This document shows, piece by piece, positions 34,943 to 43,428 of a stretch of DNA of 64,000 nucleotides (position 1 is its first letter; every line of letters begins with the position of its first letter). A model generated the notes under the pieces. It did no database searches, had not been told where the DNA came from, and saw only the letters and a program-made list of their open reading frames with translations. This DNA comes from CAWEQW01 sp963811365. Lineage in GTDB: Bacteria; Actinomycetota; Actinomycetes; Propionibacteriales; Nocardioidaceae. Made by a program: the position numbers and the translations under genes. The stretch is from assembly GCA_963811365.1 (NCBI GenBank), contig CAWEQW010000012.1, positions 62,001 through 126,000 on the forward strand. Direction: 5' to 3'.

Positions 34943-36182
34943 GTGCGCATCGCCCTGCTGTCGTACCGCAGCAAGCCGCACTGTGGCGGCCAGGGCGTCT
35001 ACGTCCGGCACCTGAGCCGTGAGCTGGTCGCGCTGGGGCACGACGTGGAGGTGTTCTCCGGGCAGCCCTACCCCGAGCTGGACCCCGGAGTGCGGCTGAC
35101 CAAGGTCCCGAGCCTGGACCTCTACCGGGAGCCCGACCCGTTCCGGCTGCCACGCCCGAGCGAGATCCGCGACGCCGTCGACGTGCTCGAGGTGGCGACG
35201 ATGTGGACGGCGGGCTTCCCCGAGCCGCTCACGTTCAGCCTGCGCGCGGACCGGATCCTGCGCCGACGGCTCGCGCAGTTCGACGTCGTGCACGACAACC
35301 AGACGCTCGGGTGGGGGATCCTGCGGCTGGCCGGCACGGGCATCCCGCTGGTGACCACCGTCCACCACCCGATCACGGTGGACCGTCGCCACGACCTCGA
35401 CGCGGCCTCCGGTCTCAAGAGGATCACCCTGCGGCGGTGGTACGGCTTCGTGCGGATGCAGGGGGCGGTCGCCCGGCGGCTGCCCCGGCTGCTCACGGTG
35501 TCGGAGTCCTCCAAGCGGGACATCGTGACCGACTTCGGGGTCCGCCCGGAGGCGGTCGAGGTGGTGCCGCTGGGTGTCGAGCCGGAGGTCTTCTCGCTGC
35601 CGGAGCCGCCCCGGGTCCCCGGCCGCATCGTCGCGATGGCGAGCGCGGACACCCCGATGAAGGGCGTCTCCACGCTGCTGGAGGCGTTCGCGAAGCTCCG
35701 CACCGAGCGTGACGTCGAGCTGCTGCTGATCACCCGGCCGAAGGCGGGCGGGCGCACCGAGCGGCTCATCGAGCGGCTGGCGATCAAGGACGACGTGCGC
35801 TTCGTGAGCGGGCTGTCCGACACCGACCTGGCCCGGGTGGTCGGCTCGGCGGAGGTCGCCTGCGTGCCGTCCCTCTACGAGGGGTTCTCGCTGCCCACCG
35901 TCGAGGCGATGGCCTGCGGCACCCCGCTCGTGGCCAGCCGCGCCGGCGCGATCCCGGAGGTGGTGGGCCAGGACGGCAGCTGTGCGGACCTGGTGACCCC
36001 GGGCGACGTCGAGGAGCTGGCCCACGCGCTCGCTGCGCTGCTCGACGACCCCGAGCGCCGACGGCGGATGGGCGCGGGCCGGGCGCGAGCGCGCGCTCGA
36101 GCGCTTCAGCTGGCGGGCCGTGGCAGAGGCCACCGCAACGGCGTACGCGAGGGCCGTGGAGGAGCGCCGTGCTCACCGTTGA
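34943..36182 (+). CDS. GT4 family glycosyltransferase (frameshift near the 3' end)
   Basis: This GT-B glycosyltransferase is of family 4. The N-terminal domain opens RIALLSYRSKPHCGGQGVYV with the usual GGQGVYVRHL turn. The C-terminal donor domain has MASADTPMKGVSTLLEAF and the nucleotide-sugar motif PSLYEGFSLPTVEAMACG with the expected Glu residues. An extra G at 36076-36078 shifts the last 30 or so codons; without it the gene ends FSWRAVAEATATAYARAVEE and stops at 36182, overlapping the methyltransferase start by 14 bp. GTG 34943 has GAGGAGG upstream. It is the first gene of a cluster with two methyltransferases and a cyclase-like protein; the acceptor is unknown. Confidence 0.86.
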
Positions 36183-36879
36183 CTTCGACCGGCTCGGGGT
36201 GCGCCCGGGGGATCGGGTGCTCGACATGGGCTGCGGCGCCGGACGCCACGCCTTCGAGCTCTACCGCCGGGGCGCCGACGTGGTGGCCTTCGACCAGGAC
36301 GCCGACGAGCTCGCCGCCGTCTCGGAGATGTTCGCCGCGATGCGCCGGGCCGGAGAGGTGCCGGCCGGCGCCGAGGCCGACGCGAAGCAGGGCGACGCGC
36401 TCCAGCTCCCGTTCGCCGACGGTGAGTTCGACCGGGTGGTCGCTGCCGAGGTGCTCGAGCACATCCCCGCCGACGAGCAGGCGATCGCCGAGCTGGTGCG
36501 CGTCCTGCGGCCCGGCGGGCGGCTCGCCGTGACGGTCCCGCGCTGGCTGCCCGAGCGGATCTGCTGGGCGCTGTCGGAGGCCTACCACGAGGTCGAGGGC
36601 GGTCACGTGCGGATCTACACCCGGGGCGAGCTGGTGGGCAAGGTCGCCGCGACCGGCCTGCGGTACGACGGTCATGCGCACGTGCACGCGCTGCACGCGC
36701 CGTACTGGTGGCTCAAGTGCGCGGTGGGCGTGCACGACGACGACCACGTGCTCGTCCGCGCCTACCACCGGCTGCTGGTCTGGGACATCATGCGCCGCCC
36801 GTGGCCGACCCGGACGGCCGAGCAGCTGCTGGACCCCCTGATCGGCAAGAGCGCCGTGCTGTACTTCACGAAGCCGTGA
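36169..36879 (+). CDS. Class I SAM-dependent methyltransferase
   Basis: The 236-residue methyltransferase has the SAM-binding motif I VLDMGCGAGRHA (about 18-29), the acidic motif II VVAFDQDADELAAV, motif III QGDALQLPFADGEFD, and EVLEHIPADEQAIAELVRVL. This is the UbiE/Methyltransf_11 pattern. GTG 36169 overlaps the (frame-corrected) end of the GT4 gene by 14 bp, so the two should be translated together. The target is unknown, possibly a lipid-linked or glycosylated metabolite given the cluster. Confidence 0.88.
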   Translation: MLTVDFDRLGVRPGDRVLDMGCGAGRHAFELYRRGADVVAFDQDADELAAVSEMFAAMRRAGEVPAGAEADAKQGDALQLPFADGEFDRVVAAEVLEHIPADEQAIAELVRVLRPGGRLAVTVPRWLPERICWALSEAYHEVEGGHVRIYTRGELVGKVAATGLRYDGHAHVHALHAPYWWLKCAVGVHDDDHVLVRAYHRLLVWDIMRRPWPTRTAEQLLDPLIGKSAVLYFTKP

Positions 36880-36883
36880 CCCC

Positions 36884-37984
36884 GTGACCTCCGACCTGCC
36901 GCACCTGCCGGGGCTGCTCGACCGCGACGCGGTCCGGGCCACCGGCGCTGCCATCGCGGCGGTGCAGGAGGAGTCCGGGGCCGTGCCGTGGTTCCCGGGC
37001 GGTCACGTCGACCCGTGGGACCACGTCGAGTGCGCGATGGCGCTGCTGGTGGCGGGTGAGCAGACCGCCGCCGACCGGGCCTACCGGTGGCTGTTCGCGA
37101 CCCAGCGCGAGGACGGCTCCTGGCCGATGCGGGTAACCGGCGGAGTGGCCGAGGACACCGCGACGGACGCCAACATGTGCGCCTACCTGGCGGTCGGCGT
37201 CTGGCACCACTGGCTGGTGCGTGCGGACGAGGCGTTCGTCCGCGAGGCCTGGCCGGTGGTACGCCGGGCGCTGGACCTGGCCGTCGGCCTCCAGCTGCCG
37301 TTCGGCGGCATCGCCTGGGCCCGCGACCCCGAGGGCGCGGTCTGGGACGAGGCGCTGGTCACCGGCAGCTCGAGCATCCACCACGCGCTCGGGTGCGGTC
37401 TGTCGCTGGCCCGGCTCGTCGACGAGCCCCAGCCCGGCTGGCAGCTCGCGGCGGGCCGGCTCGGACACGCGCTGCGCGAGCACGAGGACCTCTTCGCACC
37501 GCGGTCCCGCTGGTCGATGGACTGGTACTACCCGCTGCTCTCCGGCGCGCTGACCCGTAGCGACTCGCTCGACCGGCTGGCTGCCCGGTGGGACGAGTTC
37601 GTGGTGCCGGGGCTCGGGATCCGCTGCGTCGCGGACCGGCCCTGGGTCACCGGCGCGGAGACCGCCGAGCTGGCGCTGGCCCTCGAGACACTCGGCCGTG
37701 CGGAGGACGCCCGGGTGCTGCTCGCGGACGTGCAGCACCTGCGGGACCCCGACGGGTCCTACTGGACCGGGTTCGTCTACCCCGACGACGCCCGCTGGCC
37801 CGAGGAGCGGAGCACCTGGACGGCGGCGGCGGTCGTGCTGACGGTGGACGCGCTCAGCGACACCACACCGGGCGCGGGGATCTTCAGGCCGGCTCGGCAG
37901 GCCTGCAGCGTGCCCGAGATCGGGCTCACGTGCGGCTGCCGGTCAGCCGACCGGGTCGCCGGCGTCTCCGGCCACCCGGCGTAG
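36884..37984 (+). CDS. Prenyltransferase/squalene-cyclase-like alpha-barrel protein
   Basis: This alpha/alpha-barrel protein of 366 residues shows repeated Trp- and Gly-rich turns typical of the squalene-hopene cyclase / prenyltransferase superfamily: WLFATQREDGSWPMR, DANMCAYLAVGVWHHWLV, PFGGIAWARDPEGAVWDE. No DxDD catalytic motif is seen, so it may be a lectin-like or non-cyclising relative. It starts 4 nt after the methyltransferase stop. The last 15 or so codons run antisense to the next gene and look unlike protein sequence, so the natural end may be nearer 37.9 kb. Confidence 0.68.
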   Translation: MTSDLPHLPGLLDRDAVRATGAAIAAVQEESGAVPWFPGGHVDPWDHVECAMALLVAGEQTAADRAYRWLFATQREDGSWPMRVTGGVAEDTATDANMCAYLAVGVWHHWLVRADEAFVREAWPVVRRALDLAVGLQLPFGGIAWARDPEGAVWDEALVTGSSSIHHALGCGLSLARLVDEPQPGWQLAAGRLGHALREHEDLFAPRSRWSMDWYYPLLSGALTRSDSLDRLAARWDEFVVPGLGIRCVADRPWVTGAETAELALALETLGRAEDARVLLADVQHLRDPDGSYWTGFVYPDDARWPEERSTWTAAAVVLTVDALSDTTPGAGIFRPARQACSVPEIGLTCGCRSADRVAGVSGHPA

Positions 37985-38596
37985 CACCCGCATCGACCCT
38001 CGCGCGTCGACCTCCTCGAAGGTGCCGCTGGTGAGCGCCCGCCGGTACATCCGGTACGGCGCCTGGCCGCCGTCCGCGGGGTCCGCGAACACGTCGTGGA
38101 CGACCATGGCGGCGCCGTCCGCCACCCAGCGGCCCCAGCCCTCGTAGTCGTGGCCGACGTGCTCGTCGGTGTGCCCGCCGTCGACGAAGAGCAACGACAG
38201 GGGCGTGCGCCACCACACCGAGACGGTCGTGGACCGGCCGACCACGGCGACCACGACGTCCTCCAGGCCGGCGCGGGTGATCGTCTGCCGGAACCAGGGC
38301 AGGGTGTCGATGCGGCCTGCCTCCGGGTCGACGAGGCTGCCGTCGTGGTACTCCCACCCGGGCTGGTTCTCCTCCGAGCCGCGATGGTGGTCCACGCTGA
38401 ACACCGTGCCGCCCACGGCCTGGGCGGCGGCGCCGAGGTAGACCGCCGACTTGCCGCAGTAGCTGCCGACCTCGACCGCCGGCCCGTGGGGCAGCCGCTC
38501 GCGTGCCACCTGGTGCAGCAGGTCGCCCTCGTCCTCGGGCATGAACCCCTTCGCGGCGCGGGCGTGCGCCAGCATCGCGGCGGGCATGCCGGTCAC
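37943..38596 (-). CDS. Class I SAM-dependent methyltransferase (Methyltransf_24-like)
   Basis: The 217-residue protein contains PAVEVGSYCGKSAVYLGAAA, a SAM-binding motif I of the type seen in cephalosporin-hydroxylase/Methyltransf_24 proteins, followed by GTVFSVDHHRGSEENQPG, and the acidic strand SLLFVDGGHTDEHVGHDY. The GTG at 38596 overlaps the esterase stop (GTGA), so it is cotranscribed with that gene although it faces the GT4 cluster. It may still act on the same product as the GT4-methyltransferase-cyclase genes (inference). Confidence 0.84.
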   Translation of the reverse strand: MTGMPAAMLAHARAAKGFMPEDEGDLLHQVARERLPHGPAVEVGSYCGKSAVYLGAAAQAVGGTVFSVDHHRGSEENQPGWEYHDGSLVDPEAGRIDTLPWFRQTITRAGLEDVVVAVVGRSTTVSVWWRTPLSLLFVDGGHTDEHVGHDYEGWGRWVADGAAMVVHDVFADPADGGQAPYRMYRRALTSGTFEEVDARGSMRVLRRVAGDAGDPVG

Positions 38597-39807
38597 CGGA
38601 CCGCCTCGGCGTACGTCCAGCGCAGGAAGCGGTCGACGCCGCGCACCACGTGGGCGCTGCGGACCGACGGGAAGACGTCGAAGGCGTGCTGGGTGCCGGG
38701 CAGCTCCGCGTAGGCCACCGGATGGTGCGAGACGGCGCGCAGCCGCTGCACGAACGCCCGCGCCTGCGCGACGTCGACGAGGCTGTCGTTGCGGCCGTGG
38801 ACGACGAAGAACGGCGGCGCCTCGTCGGTGACCCGCAGCAGCGGCGAGGCCCGCTCGAAGTCGGCGACGGAGGAGGCCGGGTCCTTGAACAGCACCCGCG
38901 GTCCGAGGAACCGGTCCCGCATCTGCACCGCCCGGCGGCCGGTCGTCCCGGCGAAGTCGTAGACGCCGTAGTGCGGGACGGCGGCCTGCACCGAGGTGTC
39001 CGCGTCCTCGAACCCGGGCTGGTACTCCGGGTCGTTCGGCGTGAGGGCGGCCAGCGCCGCGAGGTGCCCGCCCGCGGAGCCGCCCGTGACCGCCAGGAAC
39101 GCCGGGTCGGCGCCGTACGCCGAACCGTGCTCGCGGAGCCAGGCGATGGCGCGCTTGACGTCGACGACGTGGTCGGGGAAGCGCGCCCGGGGGCTGAGGC
39201 GGTAGTTGATCGCGACGCAGACCCACCCGCGGGCCGCCATGTGCAGCATGAGCGGCACGCCCTGGTCCTCCTTGCGGCCGAGGACCCAGCCGCCGCCGTG
39301 CACCTGGAGCAGGACCGGCGCGTTCTTCAGGTCGGCGTCGCGCTGCCGGTACAGGTCCAGCATCCCGCGACGGCCGTGCTCGCCGTACGGGATGTCGCGC
39401 AGGATCTCCACCTCGTCGCGGTGCAGCCGGAACGGCATCGCCAGCTCGCGCAGCGGGGTGGAGAGGTCGAGCTGGGCGTAGGTGGCGCTGAGCCGGTCGC
39501 GGTACTCCTCGCCGAGCGCCTCGCAGAGCGCCCGCTCCACGTCGCCCTTGGCCGACTGGGAGACCGCGACGATCGCTCCGAGCGCGGTGAGGCTGCCGGC
39601 CGCGAGCGCCAGGCCGACCGGGTCGCGGCGCCCGCGGGCGAGCTGCACACCGGTGTCCAGAGCGGAGGCCGCGGCCAGGTGCGGAGCGAGCTCGCTGGTC
39701 ATCCAGCCCGCCACCATGACCGGGATGCCGGTGTAGTAGCCCGGCAGCGGCCTCACGGCGTTGGCGGTGAGCGCAGCGACGAGGAGCTGACGACTGCGGT
39801 ACGACAC
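38593..39807 (-). CDS. Alpha/beta-hydrolase, HSL-type esterase (LipC-like)
   Basis: This esterase has 404 residues. An N-terminal helical region (about 1-110) precedes a hydrolase domain with the HSL-family oxyanion motif QVHGGGWVLG, the nucleophile in GGSAGG, and Asp/His in VVHGRNDSLVD and PGTQHAF. Length and layout resemble mycobacterial LipC. The GTG at 39807 lies 6 nt after TAGGCT (39814-39819), so the mRNA is probably leaderless. A KstR-like box upstream suggests a link to sterol or lipid use. Confidence 0.87.
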   Translation of the reverse strand: MSYRSRQLLVAALTANAVRPLPGYYTGIPVMVAGWMTSELAPHLAAASALDTGVQLARGRRDPVGLALAAGSLTALGAIVAVSQSAKGDVERALCEALGEEYRDRLSATYAQLDLSTPLRELAMPFRLHRDEVEILRDIPYGEHGRRGMLDLYRQRDADLKNAPVLLQVHGGGWVLGRKEDQGVPLMLHMAARGWVCVAINYRLSPRARFPDHVVDVKRAIAWLREHGSAYGADPAFLAVTGGSAGGHLAALAALTPNDPEYQPGFEDADTSVQAAVPHYGVYDFAGTTGRRAVQMRDRFLGPRVLFKDPASSVADFERASPLLRVTDEAPPFFVVHGRNDSLVDVAQARAFVQRLRAVSHHPVAYAELPGTQHAFDVFPSVRSAHVVRGVDRFLRWTYAEAVR

Positions 39808-39813
39808 GTCGTC

Positions 39814-39844
39814 AGCCTAGCCAGGGCGACGGGAACGCGTTGCA
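39814..39844 (-). promoter_or_regulatory. Leaderless promoter with KstR-like box, esterase gene
   Basis: TAGGCT (39814-39819) is the -10. GGGAACGCGTTGCA (39831-39844) lies 11 nt further upstream over the -35 region; it shares AACGCGTTGCA exactly with the site near kstR. Confidence 0.45.
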
Positions 39845-39905
39845 GGTCAGCGGGCCGCTGGGAAAATCGCTCGCGTCCCGCCGGGGTCCCGAGGACGCTG
39901 GGGGC

Positions 39906-40892
39906 ATGGACATCCGGTCCCTCACCGCAGCCGACGCGGCGACGGTGCGCGCGGCGGTGGACCTGCTCGACGCGGTCGGGAAGGTCGACTCCCCGTGGGC
40001 GCACCCGACGACGCGGACCCAGCTCGAGGGGACCCTCCGGCACGGCTGGGACGGGGAGCCCCCGCGCGGGTTCGCCGGTCGGGACGGCGACCGGCTGGTC
40101 GCGCTCGGCGAGCTCTGGACGAGCGACTGGGACAACGTCCACCTCGCCTGGGCACAGGTCGTCGTGCACCCCGACGCGCGGCGCCGTGGGCACGCGTCGG
40201 CGATGCTCGCGAGGCTCCAGGAGGAGGCGCGCGCCCACGGCTGCACGAGCATGGGCGGCGACGGCTGGGCGGCCGACCACGTCGACGGCTTCGCCACGCA
40301 CCACGGGTTCGCCCGCCGGGCCACGGAGGTCAACCGACGCCAGGACCTCGACAGCCTCGACGAGGCGGTGCTCGCCGGTATCCTCGCCGAGGCGCGCGCG
40401 GCGGCGGCCGACTACGAGCTCGTGGCGATCGAGGGGCGCACCCCCGAGTCGCTCATCGAGGACCTCGCCGCCGCGGTCGCGGCCATCAACGACGCCCCCA
40501 CCGACGACCTGGACGTCGAGGACGAGGTGTTCACCACCGACCGGGTGCGCAGCTACGAGGCCGCCACGCTCGCCCGGCGCCAGCGGCTGCGCCGGCTCGT
40601 CGCCCGGCACCGGGACACCGGGGAGCTCGCCGGCCACACGGTGGTCGCCGTGGAGGAGGAGCGCCCGCACATCGGACACCAGCACGACACGTCGGTCGTC
40701 CGTGCCCATCGCGGTCACCGGCTCGGCCTGCTGCTCAAGGCGGAGATGGTCCGGTGGCTGCGGGAGTCCGAGCCGGCGCTGCGCACCGTCGACACCTGGA
40801 ACGCGGCGTCGAACACGCACATGGTGGCGGTGAACGAGGCCCTCGGCTACCGGGTGCTCGGCACCGCCGCCGCGTACCAGCGGGACCTGTGA
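39906..40892 (+). CDS. Double GNAT-domain acetyltransferase
   Basis: The 328 residues hold two GNAT domains. The N-terminal one has the acetyl-CoA motif A VVVHPDARRRGHASAMLARL (about 84-103); the C-terminal one has the degenerate TSVVRAHRGHRLGLLLKAEM (about 263-282) and the closing NTHMVAVNEALGYRVLG. This tandem layout resembles mycothiol synthase-like and Eis-distant proteins, but the substrate is unknown. The ATG at 39906 is weakly supported by GAGGAC upstream. Confidence 0.84.
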   Translation: MDIRSLTAADAATVRAAVDLLDAVGKVDSPWAHPTTRTQLEGTLRHGWDGEPPRGFAGRDGDRLVALGELWTSDWDNVHLAWAQVVVHPDARRRGHASAMLARLQEEARAHGCTSMGGDGWAADHVDGFATHHGFARRATEVNRRQDLDSLDEAVLAGILAEARAAAADYELVAIEGRTPESLIEDLAAAVAAINDAPTDDLDVEDEVFTTDRVRSYEAATLARRQRLRRLVARHRDTGELAGHTVVAVEEERPHIGHQHDTSVVRAHRGHRLGLLLKAEMVRWLRESEPALRTVDTWNAASNTHMVAVNEALGYRVLGTAAAYQRDL

Positions 40893-41058
40893 GCTCGTGC
40901 CCGGGAACGCCGCGTCGACCTCGCTCGGCGCACTGGCTGTGCCACCTGCGCGCTGGCCTGGCGGGCCGCCCTGCGCGGACAGCCGGACGAGGTTGCACGC
41001 CGAGCTCGGCCACCCGGTGCGAGGGTGGCTGGTGGAGCCGGGCTGAGGCTGCGGCGGC

Positions 41059-41424
41059 CTACTTCACCGCGCAGACGTCGCCCTTCGTGAGCCGGATCTT
41101 CTGGTTGGCGATGGTCACGTCGGTGACCACCCGCACCGACGAGCCCTGGCACCCGGTCGCGCCGAGGTTCACCGGCTTGACGGTGGCGGCCTTGCCGGGC
41201 CTGCCCGCCGGGCCGCGGGCCCCCCGGGCGCCGTCCTTGCCGTCGAGGCCGTCGAGGCCGTCCTGGCCGACGGCGCCCGGCTCCCCGGGGGCGCCGCGCA
41301 GTCCGGTCGCGCCCTGGGGTCCCTGAAGCTGGTCGCCGAAGACCGCGACCGCGCCGAAGGCTCCCAGGAAGCCGCACGCCAGAGAGACGACGATGGTCAC
41401 CAGGAGACCCGAAAACTTGCCCAT
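41059..41424 (-). CDS. Membrane-anchored collagen-like protein
   Basis: The 121-residue protein has one N-terminal membrane helix (about 5-30, GLLVTIVVSLACGFLGAFGA), then 15 uninterrupted Gly-X-Y triplets (about 35-79, starting GPQGATGLRGAPGEPG), then a small C-terminal domain with two cysteines (TGCQGSS and GDVCAVK) that may form a disulfide. Short actinobacterial proteins of this kind are thought to be exposed on the surface, with the collagen part trimerising. The function is unknown. It is divergent from a secreted PLD-like gene. Confidence 0.82.
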   Translation of the reverse strand: MGKFSGLLVTIVVSLACGFLGAFGAVAVFGDQLQGPQGATGLRGAPGEPGAVGQDGLDGLDGKDGARGARGPAGRPGKAATVKPVNLGATGCQGSSVRVVTDVTIANQKIRLTKGDVCAVK

Positions 41425-41581
41425 GTCCCGAGGTTAGGGCGAGCGGGGCGTTCCGTCCGCGCAATCCCGAATGCGCGCTTTGCGAATTACAGACCTGTTC
41501 TTCCCGAAACCGGCCGCGAGCCACCTGGGACCGCTGTGACAATTGGTGTGGTTGTGACGTCGTCTCAAGGGAGTGGCTGCC

Positions 41582-42766
41582 GTGACTTTCCTCGTCTTCC
41601 TGGCCCGTCGGGGCCTCGTGATCGCCATCGCGACCGTCCTCGTGACGGCGCTCGTCTGGTCGGCCACCGCCTCGTCGCCGCTGGCGCTGCGCACCACCCC
41701 GGCGAGCCAGAAGGTGCTCGACTTCACGCCCGTCGCCGGCGCCACGTTCAACCGGCCCGTCGGGACACCCGTCCAGCAGCGGGCGATCTTCACGGTGGTC
41801 AACCACAGCATCGACGCGGCGCCGGCCGGCTCGACGATCAGGATCGCGGTGTTCTCGTTCTCCGAGAAGGCCACCGCCGACAAGCTGATCGCGGCGCACA
41901 GCCGCGGGGTCAACGTGCAGCTGATCTTCGACGACCACATCGTGTACGCGCAGGAGGCCCGGCTGCGCTCGGCCCTCGGTGCGAACCCGAACCGGCTGTC
42001 GTTCACGGTGCTGTGCCACCTGAGCTGCCGCGGCACCAGCGGCAACATGCACGACAAGCTGTTCCTGTTCAGCCAGGCGGGCCGGGCGCAGAACGTGGTC
42101 ATGGTCGGCTCCGACAACCTGACCGGCTACAACGCCGAGCGGCAGTGGAGCGACATGTACACCGTGGTGGACGACGCCGCCCTCTACTTCACCTACGCCG
42201 GTGTCTTCGACCAGATGAAGTACGACCGGGCGGTCACCAGGCCGTACATCCGGGCCGACGTCAACGGCTTCGAGCCGCAGTTCTACCCGGCTCCAGGGGT
42301 GACGCAGACGACCGACCCGGTGCTCGGCGCTCTGGACCAGATCACCTGCACGGGCGTCCCCGCGGGCGCCGGCTCCAAGGGGAGGACGACGGTCCGGATC
42401 TCCCACCATGCCTGGAACGGCACCCGCGGCGTCTACCTGGCGCGCAAGGTGGCCGCTCTCGAGACCGCCGGCTGCGACGTCAGGGTGATCTACGGCGTCG
42501 GCATGGGCGCCGGGGTCAAGAGGGTCCTGTCGCGCGCCAGGGTGCCGCTCAGCGCGGGCACCCACAAGGGCATCCGCACCCATGAGAAGTACCTGCTGGT
42601 CAACGGCTGGTACGGCGCCGACCCGACGTCGAAGATCGTGTGGACCGGCTCGCACAACTGGTCCGACGGCGCGCTGAGGCGCGACGACCTGATCGTCCGC
42701 ATCGAGAGCCCGACGGCCTACGGCCAGTACCTGGCGAACTTCAACGACATCTGGACCAACGGCTGA
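41582..42766 (+). CDS. Secreted phospholipase D-like protein with altered HKD motifs
   Basis: The 394-residue protein has an N-terminal hydrophobic segment (about 9-30, LVIAIATVLVTALVWSATAS) that is a signal peptide or anchor. Two PLD-like repeats follow. The first motif reads HDKLFLFS followed by GSDN, the second HEKYLLVN followed by GSHN, so the His, Lys and Asn are kept but the usual Asp of HxKxxxxD is Ser in one and Asn in the other. Activity is therefore uncertain. GTG 41582 has AAGGGAG 8 nt upstream. Its partners in the region do not reveal the role. Confidence 0.82.
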   Translation: MTFLVFLARRGLVIAIATVLVTALVWSATASSPLALRTTPASQKVLDFTPVAGATFNRPVGTPVQQRAIFTVVNHSIDAAPAGSTIRIAVFSFSEKATADKLIAAHSRGVNVQLIFDDHIVYAQEARLRSALGANPNRLSFTVLCHLSCRGTSGNMHDKLFLFSQAGRAQNVVMVGSDNLTGYNAERQWSDMYTVVDDAALYFTYAGVFDQMKYDRAVTRPYIRADVNGFEPQFYPAPGVTQTTDPVLGALDQITCTGVPAGAGSKGRTTVRISHHAWNGTRGVYLARKVAALETAGCDVRVIYGVGMGAGVKRVLSRARVPLSAGTHKGIRTHEKYLLVNGWYGADPTSKIVWTGSHNWSDGALRRDDLIVRIESPTAYGQYLANFNDIWTNG

Positions 42767-42769
42767 GGA

Positions 42770-43423
42770 TCACCAGCCGCGCGCCCGCCACTCCGGGAGG
42801 TGCGGCCGCTCGGCGCCCAGCGTGGTGTCGTCACCGTGGCCGGGGTAGACCCACGTCTCGTCCGGCAGCCTGTCGAAGACGCGCTGTTCCAGGTGGTCCA
42901 TCAGCGAGGTGAAGTCCCGTGGGCTCGCCGTCCGCCCGGGCCCTCCCGGGAACAACGAGTCCCCGGTGAACAGGTGCGGCGCGCCGGTGGGGTCGTCGTA
43001 GAGCAGCGCGATGGCGCCGGGCGTGTGGCCGACGAGCTCGATGACCTCCAGCGAGCGGTCGCCGACCGCGATCCGGTCGCCGTGCACCACCCTGCGGTCG
43101 GTCGGCACCGGTATCTCGTCGGCGTCCTCGGCCCCGGCGGCCGTCTCGGCCCCGGTGGCGGCCACCACCTCGGCCAGCGCCTGCCAGTGGTCGCCGTGGC
43201 GGTGGGTCGTCACCACCCGGGCCAGGCCGTCCTCGCCGACGACCTCCAGGAGCCGGTCGGGCTCGGCGGCCGCGTCGATGAGCACCTGCTCGTCGGTGTC
43301 CTGGCAGCGCAGCAGGTAGGCGTTGTTGTCCATCGGGCCGACCGAGACCTTGGTGATGGTCAGCCCGGCGAGCTCGTGGACGGCCGGCGGTCCGCCCGGC
43401 TTCACCTTGCCGTGGTAGGTCAT
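42770..43423 (-). CDS. MBL-fold metallo-hydrolase (glyoxalase II-like)
   Basis: The 217 residues show the metallo-beta-lactamase fold: THRHGDHW (HxHxDH metal motif, about 73-80), Asp in FTGDSLFPGGPGR, and His in VYPGHGDDTT. In actinobacteria this protein is usually found with a mycothiol-dependent DinB gene, as here, and probably hydrolyses a thiol adduct or thioester. The in-frame GTG at 43432 would overlap the upstream stop, but the ATG at 43423 matches the family N-terminus (TYHGKVKPGGP). Confidence 0.88.
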   Translation of the reverse strand: MTYHGKVKPGGPPAVHELAGLTITKVSVGPMDNNAYLLRCQDTDEQVLIDAAAEPDRLLEVVGEDGLARVVTTHRHGDHWQALAEVVAATGAETAAGAEDADEIPVPTDRRVVHGDRIAVGDRSLEVIELVGHTPGAIALLYDDPTGAPHLFTGDSLFPGGPGRTASPRDFTSLMDHLEQRVFDRLPDETWVYPGHGDDTTLGAERPHLPEWRARGW

Positions 43424-43428
43424 CGCAG

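Noticed and set aside
40893..41058. Possible small gene after the GNAT gene
   Set aside because: Open frames here are continuations of shadow ORFs with no start signal or recognisable sequence.
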